Below are positions 6,361 to 13,698 of a stretch of 27,445 nt of DNA, in pieces. The stretch's first letter is position 1; every line of letters begins with the position of its first letter. The notes under the pieces were generated by a model. It did no database searches and was not told where the DNA came from. It saw nothing but the letters and a program-made list of their open reading frames with translations. Position numbers and translations under genes: made by a program. This DNA is from CAZJHM01 sp964545925 (GTDB taxonomy: Archaea; Iainarchaeota; Iainarchaeia; Iainarchaeales; CAZJHM01). Location of the stretch: contig CAZJHM010000007.1 of assembly GCA_964545925.1 (NCBI GenBank), positions 1 to 27,445 of the forward strand, given 5' to 3'.

Positions 6361-7596
6361 ATGGCTTATAACTATCTTCAGAAGAATCTAACAACAGCAA
6401 TATCTTATTTAGAAGAAAGAAAGTTCATTGAAATGAGAAAATTAGGAGATTTATCAATCAATCTTGCAATCAACCAAAATGAGCCACTTCTTGCAGAATT
6501 AGCAGTTATACTTTATTCCTTACATAAAATGTGTTCAAAGCCAGAGTTTGAAAAAAATTCTTCAACAAAACATTTCTTTTCTTCAGTAGTTTCAGATTTA
6601 CAAGCAGCTAAACAAGCAACTGAAGAAAGAAATAGAAACATGATTGAAAAATCCTTAATGCACACTCTAACAAAAGTGGAAAAAGCAGACACAAAATTAA
6701 GTTATTACATAAGAAATGTAATTGAAAAAGCCAGAATACGATTTGCAAGTATAGCTTATTCACAAGGAATGAGTCTTTCACAAGCATGTGAATTAACAAA
6801 AGCAGAAAAATCTCATGTTTTAGATTACATAGGTGCAACCAAAGCACATGAAGAATATTTAAAACCAGGGATATATGAAAAAGTAGAAGAAATCTTAGAA
6901 TTAAAAAGAGAAAGAGGAGATAGTCCAATAAGAGTGGTATGTGATAGTTCAACAATAATTTCTCTCTCCCAATCCTGCCAAATTTTTGTTCTTAGAAAAC
7001 TTTCAAAAATAGGTTTTGTTTTCCTAACATCAAAAAAAGTTGTTGATGAAATAGTTCATACTCCTTATACCATAAAAAGATTTGAATTAAGTTCTTTAAG
7101 AATAAAATATGCAATTCAAAAACAATATTTAGAGGAAAAAGAAGATTTAGAAGGAATGCAAGAACTAACTGAAAAATATTACAACACAGTGAATTCAGCA
7201 ATCCAAGAAAAGAAAAGAAACATATCTATAATTCAAAATCCAGAATTAGAAGCCTTAGCTCTCTCTGAAAAACTTGGCTCAGATTTTACAGCAATTGATG
7301 AATTTACAACAAGAGCAATGGTTGAAAACCCGAAAAAACTACTTCAAGTAATTTCTAGAAGAAGAGGAGCCAATCTAACACACAACAGCAATCTGAATTT
7401 CCTAAGAGATACTTATCATATTCCAATAATCAGAAGTTCTGATTTAATTGCATTTGCTTTTCTTAAAGGACTTTTAACAGACAAGGAAGAAAAGACTCTT
7501 GAAGCATCTCTTTATGGAGTTAAATACTCAGGATGTGCAGTAGCAACAAAAGAAATAGAAGATTTCCTACAAACCTATAAAAACTTAAAAATGTAA
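6361..7596 (+). CDS. Helical protein with C-terminal PIN-like domain, function unknown
   Basis: A 411-aa soluble protein I cannot name. Residues 1-185 are predicted helical and rich in charged residues. From about residue 190 there is a PIN-like pattern: strand RVVCDSSTIISL with D195, strand VFLTSKKVVDEIV with E230, and GSDFTAIDEFTTR with D313 near the position of the late PIN aspartates. This suggests a metal-dependent RNase or a degenerate PIN fold. Residues 231-290 look helical and charged and could be an insertion in that fold. Start at ATG 6361 because the TATA box lies at -25; a TTG 24 codons upstream would add a hydrophobic stretch but is less likely. It stands alone, divergent from the DHH operon. 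The PIN assignment rests on a few residues. Confidence 0.6.
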   Translation: MAYNYLQKNLTTAISYLEERKFIEMRKLGDLSINLAINQNEPLLAELAVILYSLHKMCSKPEFEKNSSTKHFFSSVVSDLQAAKQATEERNRNMIEKSLMHTLTKVEKADTKLSYYIRNVIEKARIRFASIAYSQGMSLSQACELTKAEKSHVLDYIGATKAHEEYLKPGIYEKVEEILELKRERGDSPIRVVCDSSTIISLSQSCQIFVLRKLSKIGFVFLTSKKVVDEIVHTPYTIKRFELSSLRIKYAIQKQYLEEKEDLEGMQELTEKYYNTVNSAIQEKKRNISIIQNPELEALALSEKLGSDFTAIDEFTTRAMVENPKKLLQVISRRRGANLTHNSNLNFLRDTYHIPIIRSSDLIAFAFLKGLLTDKEEKTLEASLYGVKYSGCAVATKEIEDFLQTYKNLKM

Positions 7597-7681
7597 AAAT
7601 GCCTCTTTTCCAAAGCCTTTCTTGTTCTTTTTCAAAATAATCTTTTTATTTTCCCTTTCCCCAATATTGTCAGGGGGTAAT

Positions 7682-7864
7682 ATGACAAAGAGGATATTGA
7701 AAACATTGGGTTTGTTTATTGCTGGAATAGCAGTTTACAACTATCTCACAAATCATTTCAACGATGAATTGTTTGTTTTTTCCTTGTTTGTCTCAGCATT
7801 TCTCATATACTTGTCTGAAAGAATAATTCTGCCAGTGCAAATAAAAGAACCTTTAACAGCATAG
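7682..7864 (+). CDS. Small two-helix membrane protein
   Basis: A 60-aa protein with two hydrophobic segments (about residues 8-22 and 31-48) separated by a short polar loop, and basic residues at the N-terminus. I do not recognise a family. The start is ATG at 7682, preceded by GGGGGT (7674-7679), a plausible Shine-Dalgarno site pairing partly by wobble, and a TATA-like element near 7642-7650 that would give a leader of about 10 nt. A TTG 20 codons upstream would extend the frame through the promoter and was not chosen. It lies between the PIN-like gene and the pilin-like operon but has its own signals. Confidence 0.6.
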   Translation: MTKRILKTLGLFIAGIAVYNYLTNHFNDELFVFSLFVSAFLIYLSERIILPVQIKEPLTA

Positions 7865-7888
7865 ACAATTAACTAATAATTTCCAGAG

Positions 7889-7897
7889 TTTTTAAAC
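7889..7897 (+). promoter_or_regulatory. TATA-like box of the pilin-like operon
   Basis: GTTTTTAAA is centred 25 bp before the ATG at 7918 and is the only good promoter-like element before the four overlapping small genes, so they are probably one transcript. Confidence 0.5.
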
Positions 7898-7917
7898 AGC
7901 CTACTGCATATTCTTTT

Positions 7918-8382
7918 ATGAACAGAAAATCGTTTTTTGCTTCTCTTCTTTTACTTTTCTTAATTTCTTCTCTTTTCCAATTTAAACAAGAAACTCTTTC
8001 TTACAAAAACACATTGGAAAAACTAACAGCAGAAAAATTAACCGCAGATAATCTTTCTTTCATAAGATTTCAATTAGAGCAAAACATAGATTTTATAATT
8101 GAAAATTCCCTTTCCCAAAAAAAATCTCCCCAAGAAACCAAAAATCAAATTCTTGCAGAAATTTTCTCCGAACTTACTTTTTTTCAATCAAAATACCCTT
8201 CTCTGTCTTTCTCATATTCTCTTCTTCCTCTTCAAACCTCAAGAGTCTATATCCTAAATACAAAAGAAAAATCATTTTTAGTTTTTACAAATACAGAAGA
8301 TTTTATAGTTACAATACAAAACAGCAACACAGAAATTATCTTTCTTCTTCCAGCCGATTATAAAAAAGAGGTGATTTCATAA
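7918..8382 (+). CDS. Small secreted or membrane-anchored protein, first gene of pilin-like operon
   Basis: A 154-aa protein with an N-terminal basic tip (MNRKS) and one hydrophobic segment (about residues 7-21), then a soluble domain. The topology is that of a signal-anchored, extracytoplasmic protein. No catalytic motif is visible and I do not recognise the family. It is the leader of a four-gene cluster whose members all have one N-terminal membrane segment and little or no intergenic space. The ATG at 7918 lies 25 bp from a TATA-like box. Its last codons contain the GAGGTGAT ribosome site for the next gene, and its TAA (8380-8382) overlaps that gene's likely start. By context it may be a minor pilin-like or surface component. 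Confidence 0.65.
   Translation: MNRKSFFASLLLLFLISSLFQFKQETLSYKNTLEKLTAEKLTADNLSFIRFQLEQNIDFIIENSLSQKKSPQETKNQILAEIFSELTFFQSKYPSLSFSYSLLPLQTSRVYILNTKEKSFLVFTNTEDFIVTIQNSNTEIIFLLPADYKKEVIS
8368..8375 (+). promoter_or_regulatory. Strong Shine-Dalgarno site before a non-AUG start
   Basis: GAGGTGAT matches the archaeal anti-Shine-Dalgarno complement almost fully. It lies inside the end of the upstream gene, and only ATA (8379) or ATT (8382) lie at normal spacing in the frame of the next gene; there is no ATG, GTG or TTG. Confidence 0.6.
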
Positions 8383-8726
8383 TTAAACATAAAAAAAATC
8401 AACAACAAAAAAAATTAACAAAGAAAAGAGCACAAGCAAGTTTTGAGTTCATTTTCCTCCTTTTTGCAGTTCTCCTTTCAACCTATCTTTTTCTCAACCC
8501 TCTTCTTTCTTTCCCACACATAAAAGACAGAACTGAAGTCTTAGAATGTTCAACAAGAATAAACACACTCTATTCTTTATCTCTCTCTTTTTTTGGGACA
8601 ATTACTTCCTGCAAACAAGACAACAACCTAGTCTGCTCAAATAATTATTGTCTTCCAACATTAGTCAATTTTGAAATAACTCCTGAAAAAATAATTATCC
8701 CATACAGCAACCACTATCTTGATTAA
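8382..8726 (+). CDS. Class III prepilin-like protein with probable non-AUG start
   Basis: About 114 aa in a frame open from the stop at 8361-8363 to TAA at 8724-8726. The N-terminus is strongly basic, then comes KRAQASFEF followed by a long hydrophobic run (FIFLLFAVLL and on). This basic-A-Q-x-S-x-E-hydrophobic pattern is the class III prepilin signal of archaeal pilin-like proteins, with the Glu five residues after Gln. The mature part has four cysteines. No ATG, GTG or TTG exists before the signal motif; a strong Shine-Dalgarno site (8368-8375) points to ATT at 8382 or ATA at 8379, the latter overlapping the upstream stop as ATAA. A sequencing error is an alternative for the start, but the coding frame itself is convincing. 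Confidence 0.72.
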   Translation: MKHKKNQQQKKLTKKRAQASFEFIFLLFAVLLSTYLFLNPLLSFPHIKDRTEVLECSTRINTLYSLSLSFFGTITSCKQDNNLVCSNNYCLPTLVNFEITPEKIIIPYSNHYLD

Positions 8727-8727
8727 C

Positions 8728-9165
8728 ATGAACAGAGAATCTAAATTAAAAAACAAATTGAACAAAAAAGCCCAATTATTTGTTTTTGATTCTTTATCAT
8801 ATTTTCTAATCCTTTGCATACTTCTTTCTCTCTTACTTTTTTTCCTGCAAAATCAGTCAGAAAAAATAACCAATTACAGGCAAACCCAAGAACTTCAATT
8901 TTTCGCATTAGATTACTCAGAATATCTGGTTTCAAATTTGCTAGCAAAAAAAGACAATGAAAAGAAAAGAATTTTAGAAAATTATTTCTCTCAACAATTA
9001 CTAACAGAAAAAGATTTTTCTCCTTTTCTAATAAAAGAAATCAAATTAAATAACCAAATTCTTTTCTATTCTCAAATTCAAGCAAAAGATTGTCTTTATC
9101 TAGAAAGATTAGTATATGATTCTCAACCAAAGAAACTCACAATAGGTGTATGCTATAAACAATAA
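8728..9165 (+). CDS. Pilin-like membrane-anchored small protein
   Basis: A 145-aa protein with a basic N-terminus ending in NKKAQLFVFDS, followed by a hydrophobic helix of about 20 residues (from about residue 24) and a charged soluble domain with two cysteines. The KKAQ element resembles a class III prepilin signal, though the usual Glu is replaced by Asp. The ATG at 8728 is one base after the previous gene's stop; a TTG three codons earlier would overlap it. The next gene's probable start (9146) lies inside this gene. The tight packing supports a common transcript and a multiprotein surface structure. Exact family not recognised. Confidence 0.68.
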   Translation: MNRESKLKNKLNKKAQLFVFDSLSYFLILCILLSLLLFFLQNQSEKITNYRQTQELQFFALDYSEYLVSNLLAKKDNEKKRILENYFSQQLLTEKDFSPFLIKEIKLNNQILFYSQIQAKDCLYLERLVYDSQPKKLTIGVCYKQ

Positions 9166-9475
9166 AGCTTTTTATTTTTCAATAGATGCTTGTATCTGTC
9201 TCCTTCTTTTTATACTCTTGTTTTTTTCATTTGATTTTTCTTTTTCTACTTCTTCTCATCTTCTTCTTTCAAAAAAAACAAATGATTATTTTCGAATTTC
9301 TTTCTATTCAAAATCTTTTTCTTGTTCTCTACTTTCTCAATTTTTCCCAAACACCCCCTATATCTTAAAAAAAGAAAACACATTCCTCTGTTCCTCTCAA
9401 ACCTTACCAAAAAACCCATTAGTCTTCAAAGCTTACTTAGAAAAAAAAGAATATTCTCTTTATTTGGAAAATTAA
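9146..9475 (+). CDS. Pilin-like membrane-anchored small protein
   Basis: A 109-aa protein whose N-terminus (NKAFYFSIDA) leads straight into a hydrophobic run of about 20 residues, like the third-type pilin signals in which a Gln/Tyr-Phe-Ser-Ile-Asp-Ala stretch precedes the helix. The rest is a small soluble domain with three cysteines after the membrane segment. The start is GTG at 9146, which overlaps the upstream gene by 20 bp; no ATG is available in frame. An ATA at 9155 with GGTG at 9145-9148 in front is a less conventional option. Last gene of the operon; it ends 13 bp before the convergent glycosyltransferase gene. Confidence 0.6.
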   Translation: MYAINNKAFYFSIDACICLLLFILLFFSFDFSFSTSSHLLLSKKTNDYFRISFYSKSFSCSLLSQFFPNTPYILKKENTFLCSSQTLPKNPLVFKAYLEKKEYSLYLEN

Positions 9476-9488
9476 TTTATCAAGAAGA

Positions 9489-10193
9489 TTATTTTTTTTG
9501 CCAATCCATCATATACTCTTCCCAAGTCATATGATTTCCAAAAAGAAGAGCTTTGTAACTTCCCCAATAATATTTTATCCATCCAATTTTCTGAGCCCTT
9601 CTTATAGAACTTTTTACAGCCATCTTATTTGTAAAACAAGCCTTCCCATATTTTTTCATCTGAACAGATAAAGCAATATCTTCACAAATAACATCAGGCA
9701 AGAAGCCCCCAATTTTTCTAAAAACATCCGCTCTAATACCAATATTAAATCCAGGCATATATGGGTGGTTTACTAAAACACTCAATCTTTGGCTTAAACT
9801 CCATGTTCCATGCCAAAACTTATCCCAAAGAGAACATTTTTCCAAAGGTTCCATTGGCCCAGTAGCCCCAACACATTTATCAAGAGCCTCAATAGCCCCC
9901 TCAACATAAGTAGAAGCAACAAGTGTATCTGCATCTACAAAACAAAATTTGTCTGTTTCTGCAACTTCAGCCCCTTTATTTCTCGCATATCCTGCTCCAA
10001 CTCTTTTACATTTAATAACTTTATCCGCATATCTCTTAGCAATTTTATTAGTATTATCACTACTCATAGAATCAACAACAATTATTTCATAATTTCTTCT
10101 TTTAACAGTCTGATCACACATTGCTTTCAATGTCTTTTCAATAAATTTTTCTTCATTTAATGCCGGAATAATTATACTAAGCTTTTTTTCCAT
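9489..10193 (-). CDS. Family 2 glycosyltransferase
   Basis: A 234-aa GT-A fold glycosyltransferase. The N-terminal SIIIPALNEEKFIEKTL (about 6-22), VDSMSSDNT (about 41-49), the metal-binding FVDADT (about 90-95) and a late acidic motif CEDIALSVQMKKYG (near 180) with a following basic RRAQK are all present. It probably transfers a sugar from a nucleotide or lipid carrier at the cytoplasmic face of the membrane; donor and acceptor cannot be deduced. Start ATG at 10193 with a TTATAA element about 26 bp upstream (leaderless). It is a single-gene unit convergent with the pilin-like operon and divergent from dph2. Glycosylation of surface proteins would fit its neighbours but is inference. Confidence 0.88.
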   Translation of the reverse strand: MEKKLSIIIPALNEEKFIEKTLKAMCDQTVKRRNYEIIVVDSMSSDNTNKIAKRYADKVIKCKRVGAGYARNKGAEVAETDKFCFVDADTLVASTYVEGAIEALDKCVGATGPMEPLEKCSLWDKFWHGTWSLSQRLSVLVNHPYMPGFNIGIRADVFRKIGGFLPDVICEDIALSVQMKKYGKACFTNKMAVKSSIRRAQKIGWIKYYWGSYKALLFGNHMTWEEYMMDWQKK

Positions 10194-10216
10194 CTATATT
10201 ATTAACAATATTTAAC

Positions 10217-10222
10217 TTATAA
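10217..10222. promoter_or_regulatory. Shared TATA-like element, glycosyltransferase and dph2
   Basis: TTATAA is palindromic and centred about 26 bp from the glycosyltransferase ATG (10193, -) and about 36 bp from the dph2 ATG (10256, +). On the plus side this leaves a leader of roughly 10 nt that contains GTGAT (10249-10253), a Shine-Dalgarno core just before the dph2 ATG. Confidence 0.45.
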
Positions 10223-10255
10223 ACCTTTTTGTTCCTTTTATATTAAAGTGATTGC

Positions 10256-11200
10256 ATGTATACTTATGATTTAGAAGAAATAGTTAAACAATTAAGAAAA
10301 AAGAAATACAAAAAAATTCTTGTTCAACTTCCAGAAGGGATGAGATTACATGCCTTACAAATTCTAGATTTTTTTTCTTCAAAAAATTTAACTCCTGCCT
10401 ATTATCTAGAGCCTTCTTTCGGAGCTTGTGATTTAATTGATTATAAAATTAAAAATCTAAACTTTGATTGTATTCTTCATTTTGGACATACCCAAATGGT
10501 AAAATCTCAAATCCCTATTATCTATGTTCCAGTTCAAGTTTCTTCTGAACCACAAAAACTTGCAGATTTAATAAACACTTTTCTATCTGAAAAAAAAATA
10601 AAGAAAATTTCATTAGCAGCCTCAGCCCAATATCTTCATTTAATTCCAAAAATAAAAGAAAAACTCAAAACAAAAGTAATTAATTCAAAACCAAAAATAA
10701 CAAAACCCAATCAAGTTTTAGGTTGTGATTTCACAGTCCTTTCACCCAAAGCTCAAATAAATATTCTTCTTTCAGATTCTCTTTTCCATGCACAAGGAGC
10801 ATTTTTTTATTCAAAGAAACCAACTTATCTTTTAGATATAGTTGAAGAAAGAATAATAGATATTCAAAAAGAAAAAGAAAAATTTCTAAGACAAAGAATA
10901 ATCGCTGTTTCAAAAGCAAAAGAAGCAGATGTTTTCGGAATTCTTCTAACAACAAAACCCGGACAATCAAAACCAAAACAAGCAGAACAAGCAGAAAAAT
11001 TCCTGAAAAAGAAAGGAAAGAAAACATATCTTTTAATCGCAGATAAAATAAACACACAAGATTTACTTTCTTTGAAAATAGATTGTCTAGTAAATACAGC
11101 TTGTCCCAGAATAGCAATAGATGATTTCCTTCATTATAACATACCAATTATAAATTATTCAGAGCTTAAATTCATAGATAATATAGGGGAACTATTATGA
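10256..11200 (+). CDS. dph2: Dph2, diphthamide biosynthesis 3-amino-3-carboxypropyl transferase
   Basis: Archaeal Dph2 is a homodimeric 4Fe-4S radical-type enzyme that cleaves SAM and moves the 3-amino-3-carboxypropyl group to the histidine of elongation factor 2, the first step of diphthamide synthesis. The 314-aa protein has the three cluster cysteines in their usual contexts: C58 in FGACDL, C157 in LGCDFTVL and C283 in NTACPRIAIDD. QLPEGMR near residue 24 is also typical. The start is ATG at 10256 with a GTGAT ribosome site. Its TGA overlaps the ATG of prf1 by 4 bp, so it is translationally coupled to the release-factor gene. This cluster links elongation, termination and RNA modification functions. 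Confidence 0.93.
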   Translation: MYTYDLEEIVKQLRKKKYKKILVQLPEGMRLHALQILDFFSSKNLTPAYYLEPSFGACDLIDYKIKNLNFDCILHFGHTQMVKSQIPIIYVPVQVSSEPQKLADLINTFLSEKKIKKISLAASAQYLHLIPKIKEKLKTKVINSKPKITKPNQVLGCDFTVLSPKAQINILLSDSLFHAQGAFFYSKKPTYLLDIVEERIIDIQKEKEKFLRQRIIAVSKAKEADVFGILLTTKPGQSKPKQAEQAEKFLKKKGKKTYLLIADKINTQDLLSLKIDCLVNTACPRIAIDDFLHYNIPIINYSELKFIDNIGELL

Positions 11201-12444
11201 TTCATTATACAGAAGAAGTTGATGAGACAGAAAAAACTCTTTTCAAAAAGAAAATAAAACAATTAAAGAAATACAAAGGAAAAGGCACTCAACTTATCTC
11301 TCTGTATGTCCCATTTGGAACAGACAGAAGTATAGTAATGTCTCAATTAACAGAAGAAATTTCCCAATCAAGCAATATAAAAAGTCCACAAACAAGAAAG
11401 AATGTCCAAGGTGCTTTAAGGCGAATAACTACATTCCTAAAACATATTGAGTTTAAAATTCCTTCTCGTGGTTTAGTTGTTTTTTCAGGAAATATTTCAG
11501 AACAAGACGGAAGACAAGACATCCAATTATTTACAATTCATCCAATAAAACCACTTAAAACAAAACTCTATTGGTGTGATTCAGATTTTCATTTGGCTCC
11601 ATTAGAAGAAATGATTGAACCTTCAGATATCTATGCAGTTCTAACAATAGATAAGAATGAGGCAACTTTGGCAACTATTTTGGGAAAGAGTTATGAAATT
11701 GTTGGACATTTTACATCAGGTTTCTCAGGAAAAATAAGAGCAGGAGGACAATCCGCAAAAAGATTTGAACATCTAAGAGAGGAAGCAGTTCAGCAATTTT
11801 TCAAGCGCTCTTCTGAAAAAGTCAATAATACTCTTGTTCCCCACATAGAAAAACTGAAAGGAATAATAATTGCTGGGCCCGGTATGACAAAAAATTATTT
11901 TTTAAATCATGAATATCTAGATCATAGAATAAGACAAAAGATAATTGGAATCTTGGACACAAGTTATACTGATGAATCAGGAATAAGAGAAGTTTTGCAG
12001 AAATCAGACACTATCTTAAAAGACCATGATTTAATCAAAGAACAAAAAACAATAGATGATTTTTTTAGAGAAATAGTAAAAACAGGTTTAGGAATATATG
12101 GGAGAAAAGAAGTTGAAGATGCTCTAAACATAGGAAAAGTAAAAACTCTTCTAATAAGCGAAGATTTGGAATTTAAAATTTATAAACTAAAATGCACACA
12201 ATGTGAGAAAGAAGAAATTCTTTCCAAACCAATAGATGAAGAATTTAGTCTAGCTTCTTACAAATGTTCTTCCTGTTCATCTTCCCAAGTAGAATTATTA
12301 GAAGAAGCAGATTATTTGGATTATCTAACAGACATAGCAAAAAACATGAGTACAGAAGTAAAAGTAATAAGCACAACAACTCCTGAAGGCAAGCAGTTTT
12401 TTGATGGTTTTGGTGGAATAGGAGCAGTCCTTCGTTACAAGTGA
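11197..12444 (+). CDS. prf1: Peptide chain release factor aRF1
   Basis: Recognises all three stop codons and triggers peptidyl-tRNA hydrolysis. The 415-aa protein has the three domains of eRF1/aRF1: the N-domain NIKS loop at 60-63, the M-domain GGQ at 183-185 in RAGGQSAKRF, and a C-domain with two CxxC pairs (C333/C336 and C357/C360) that can hold zinc. Length is normal for archaea (about 410-420). The ATG at 11197 overlaps the dph2 stop as ATGA, and truD begins five bases after this gene, giving a dph2-prf1-truD operon. All key residues are intact. Confidence 0.97.
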   Translation: MIHYTEEVDETEKTLFKKKIKQLKKYKGKGTQLISLYVPFGTDRSIVMSQLTEEISQSSNIKSPQTRKNVQGALRRITTFLKHIEFKIPSRGLVVFSGNISEQDGRQDIQLFTIHPIKPLKTKLYWCDSDFHLAPLEEMIEPSDIYAVLTIDKNEATLATILGKSYEIVGHFTSGFSGKIRAGGQSAKRFEHLREEAVQQFFKRSSEKVNNTLVPHIEKLKGIIIAGPGMTKNYFLNHEYLDHRIRQKIIGILDTSYTDESGIREVLQKSDTILKDHDLIKEQKTIDDFFREIVKTGLGIYGRKEVEDALNIGKVKTLLISEDLEFKIYKLKCTQCEKEEILSKPIDEEFSLASYKCSSCSSSQVELLEEADYLDYLTDIAKNMSTEVKVISTTTPEGKQFFDGFGGIGAVLRYK

Positions 12445-12449
12445 TTTAA

Positions 12450-13637
12450 ATGCTCTCTTTTTTATCTCAAGAAAAAGGAACCCAAGGTTCAGTAAAAACA
12501 TACTACAAAGATTTTCAAGTGGAAGAAATTCTCCCCTCAGGAGAAATATGTTCATTAGAGTATCTTCTTGATTCTCCAACAGATACTCCTTCTTTAGTTC
12601 TCCCACCTAATCCAGAAAATCTAGAATATCTTCATTTCCAATTGGAAAAATATAACACAGAATTAAATTTTGCAATTAAAAAAATAACTACTTTTTGCAA
12701 TACCTCTAAGAAAAGAATTCATTATGCAGGTTTGAAAGACAAAAGAGGAATAACTTGCCAATTAGTTTCTTTTTACAAACCATCTGAAAAAATCCAAAAC
12801 TTTCGCTCAAAAACTCTTTGTTTGAAAAAACCTTATTGGAGCAACATTCAAATAGATTTAGGTTCCCATATAGGAAATCATTTTAAAGTAGTAATCAGAG
12901 ATATATCTCTCTTCCCAGAAAAATATCCTGAAGAATTTCCAAACTATTTTGGTTCACAAAGGTTTGGAGGAACAAGACAAATAACTCATATCATCGGGAA
13001 AGAGTTCTTGAAAGGAAATTACAAAGATGCAGTTTTTCTTTATCTAACTCAAACTAATCCAAAGGAAGAACAAGAAATGCAAGATGCTCGCAATAATTTA
13101 AAAGAAACTTTAGATTATAAAAAAGCATTGAAAGAAATGCCAAAAAAACACAGGTTTGAAAGAGCAATTATCAGCCATCTCTCCAATCATCCAAATGATT
13201 ACATTGGCGCATTTCGTTCTCTCCCAAAAGCTCTTTGTTATCTCTTTACTCATGCTTATCAATCTCATCTTTTCAATGAAATTCTTTCTCTCCGTCTTCA
13301 AAAATATAAAAATTTAGAACCAATAGACGGAGACACTTTTATCAATGAAAAACCAGCAATTCCTCTTTTTGGTTATGAATCCAAAATCTCAGATTCAGAA
13401 GCAGGAGAGTTAGAAAAAGAAATCTTAGAAAAAGAAGAAATATCTTTAGAAAATTTTCATGTAAAATCTTATCCAGAACTTTCTTCTCGTGGCTCACATA
13501 GAACAATCTTAGAAAAAGTCAAAAATCTTCAAATTCAGGAAAATAAAGAAGAAAAAATTCTTTCTTTGGATTTCAATTTAGAAAAAGGAACCTATGCAAC
13601 AACCTATCTTAGAGAAATAACAAAAACTGAAATTTAA
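12450..13637 (+). CDS. truD: tRNA pseudouridine synthase TruD
   Basis: TruD/Pus7-type pseudouridine synthase, which in bacteria and archaea modifies U13 of tRNAs. The 395-aa protein has the catalytic Asp in AGLKDKRGIT (D97), the NYFGSQRFGG motif (about 168-177) and the late AYQSHLFNEILSLR helix that closes the active site. Between these is the TRUD insertion domain, here lysine-rich. The start is ATG at 12450, five bases after prf1, so co-transcription is likely. It is the last gene before a new TATA box for the membrane transferase at 13699. Family call is certain; the precise RNA target is taken from family knowledge. Confidence 0.94.
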   Translation: MLSFLSQEKGTQGSVKTYYKDFQVEEILPSGEICSLEYLLDSPTDTPSLVLPPNPENLEYLHFQLEKYNTELNFAIKKITTFCNTSKKRIHYAGLKDKRGITCQLVSFYKPSEKIQNFRSKTLCLKKPYWSNIQIDLGSHIGNHFKVVIRDISLFPEKYPEEFPNYFGSQRFGGTRQITHIIGKEFLKGNYKDAVFLYLTQTNPKEEQEMQDARNNLKETLDYKKALKEMPKKHRFERAIISHLSNHPNDYIGAFRSLPKALCYLFTHAYQSHLFNEILSLRLQKYKNLEPIDGDTFINEKPAIPLFGYESKISDSEAGELEKEILEKEEISLENFHVKSYPELSSRGSHRTILEKVKNLQIQENKEEKILSLDFNLEKGTYATTYLREITKTEI

Positions 13638-13670
13638 ACTAAAATCTAAAAAACGAACATACCAAACAGT

Positions 13671-13678
13671 TTTAAAAA
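13671..13678 (+). promoter_or_regulatory. TATA-like box of the phospho-sugar transferase gene
   Basis: TTTAAAAA is centred 24-25 bp before the ATG at 13699, making this gene a separate leaderless unit after the dph2-prf1-truD operon. Confidence 0.5.
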
Positions 13679-13698
13679 ACAATATATCTATTTTATTT

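Noticed and set aside
7597..7681. Extension of the 60-aa membrane protein from a TTG at 7622
   Set aside because: This would translate through the TATA-like element, and the ATG at 7682 has a ribosome site directly in front.
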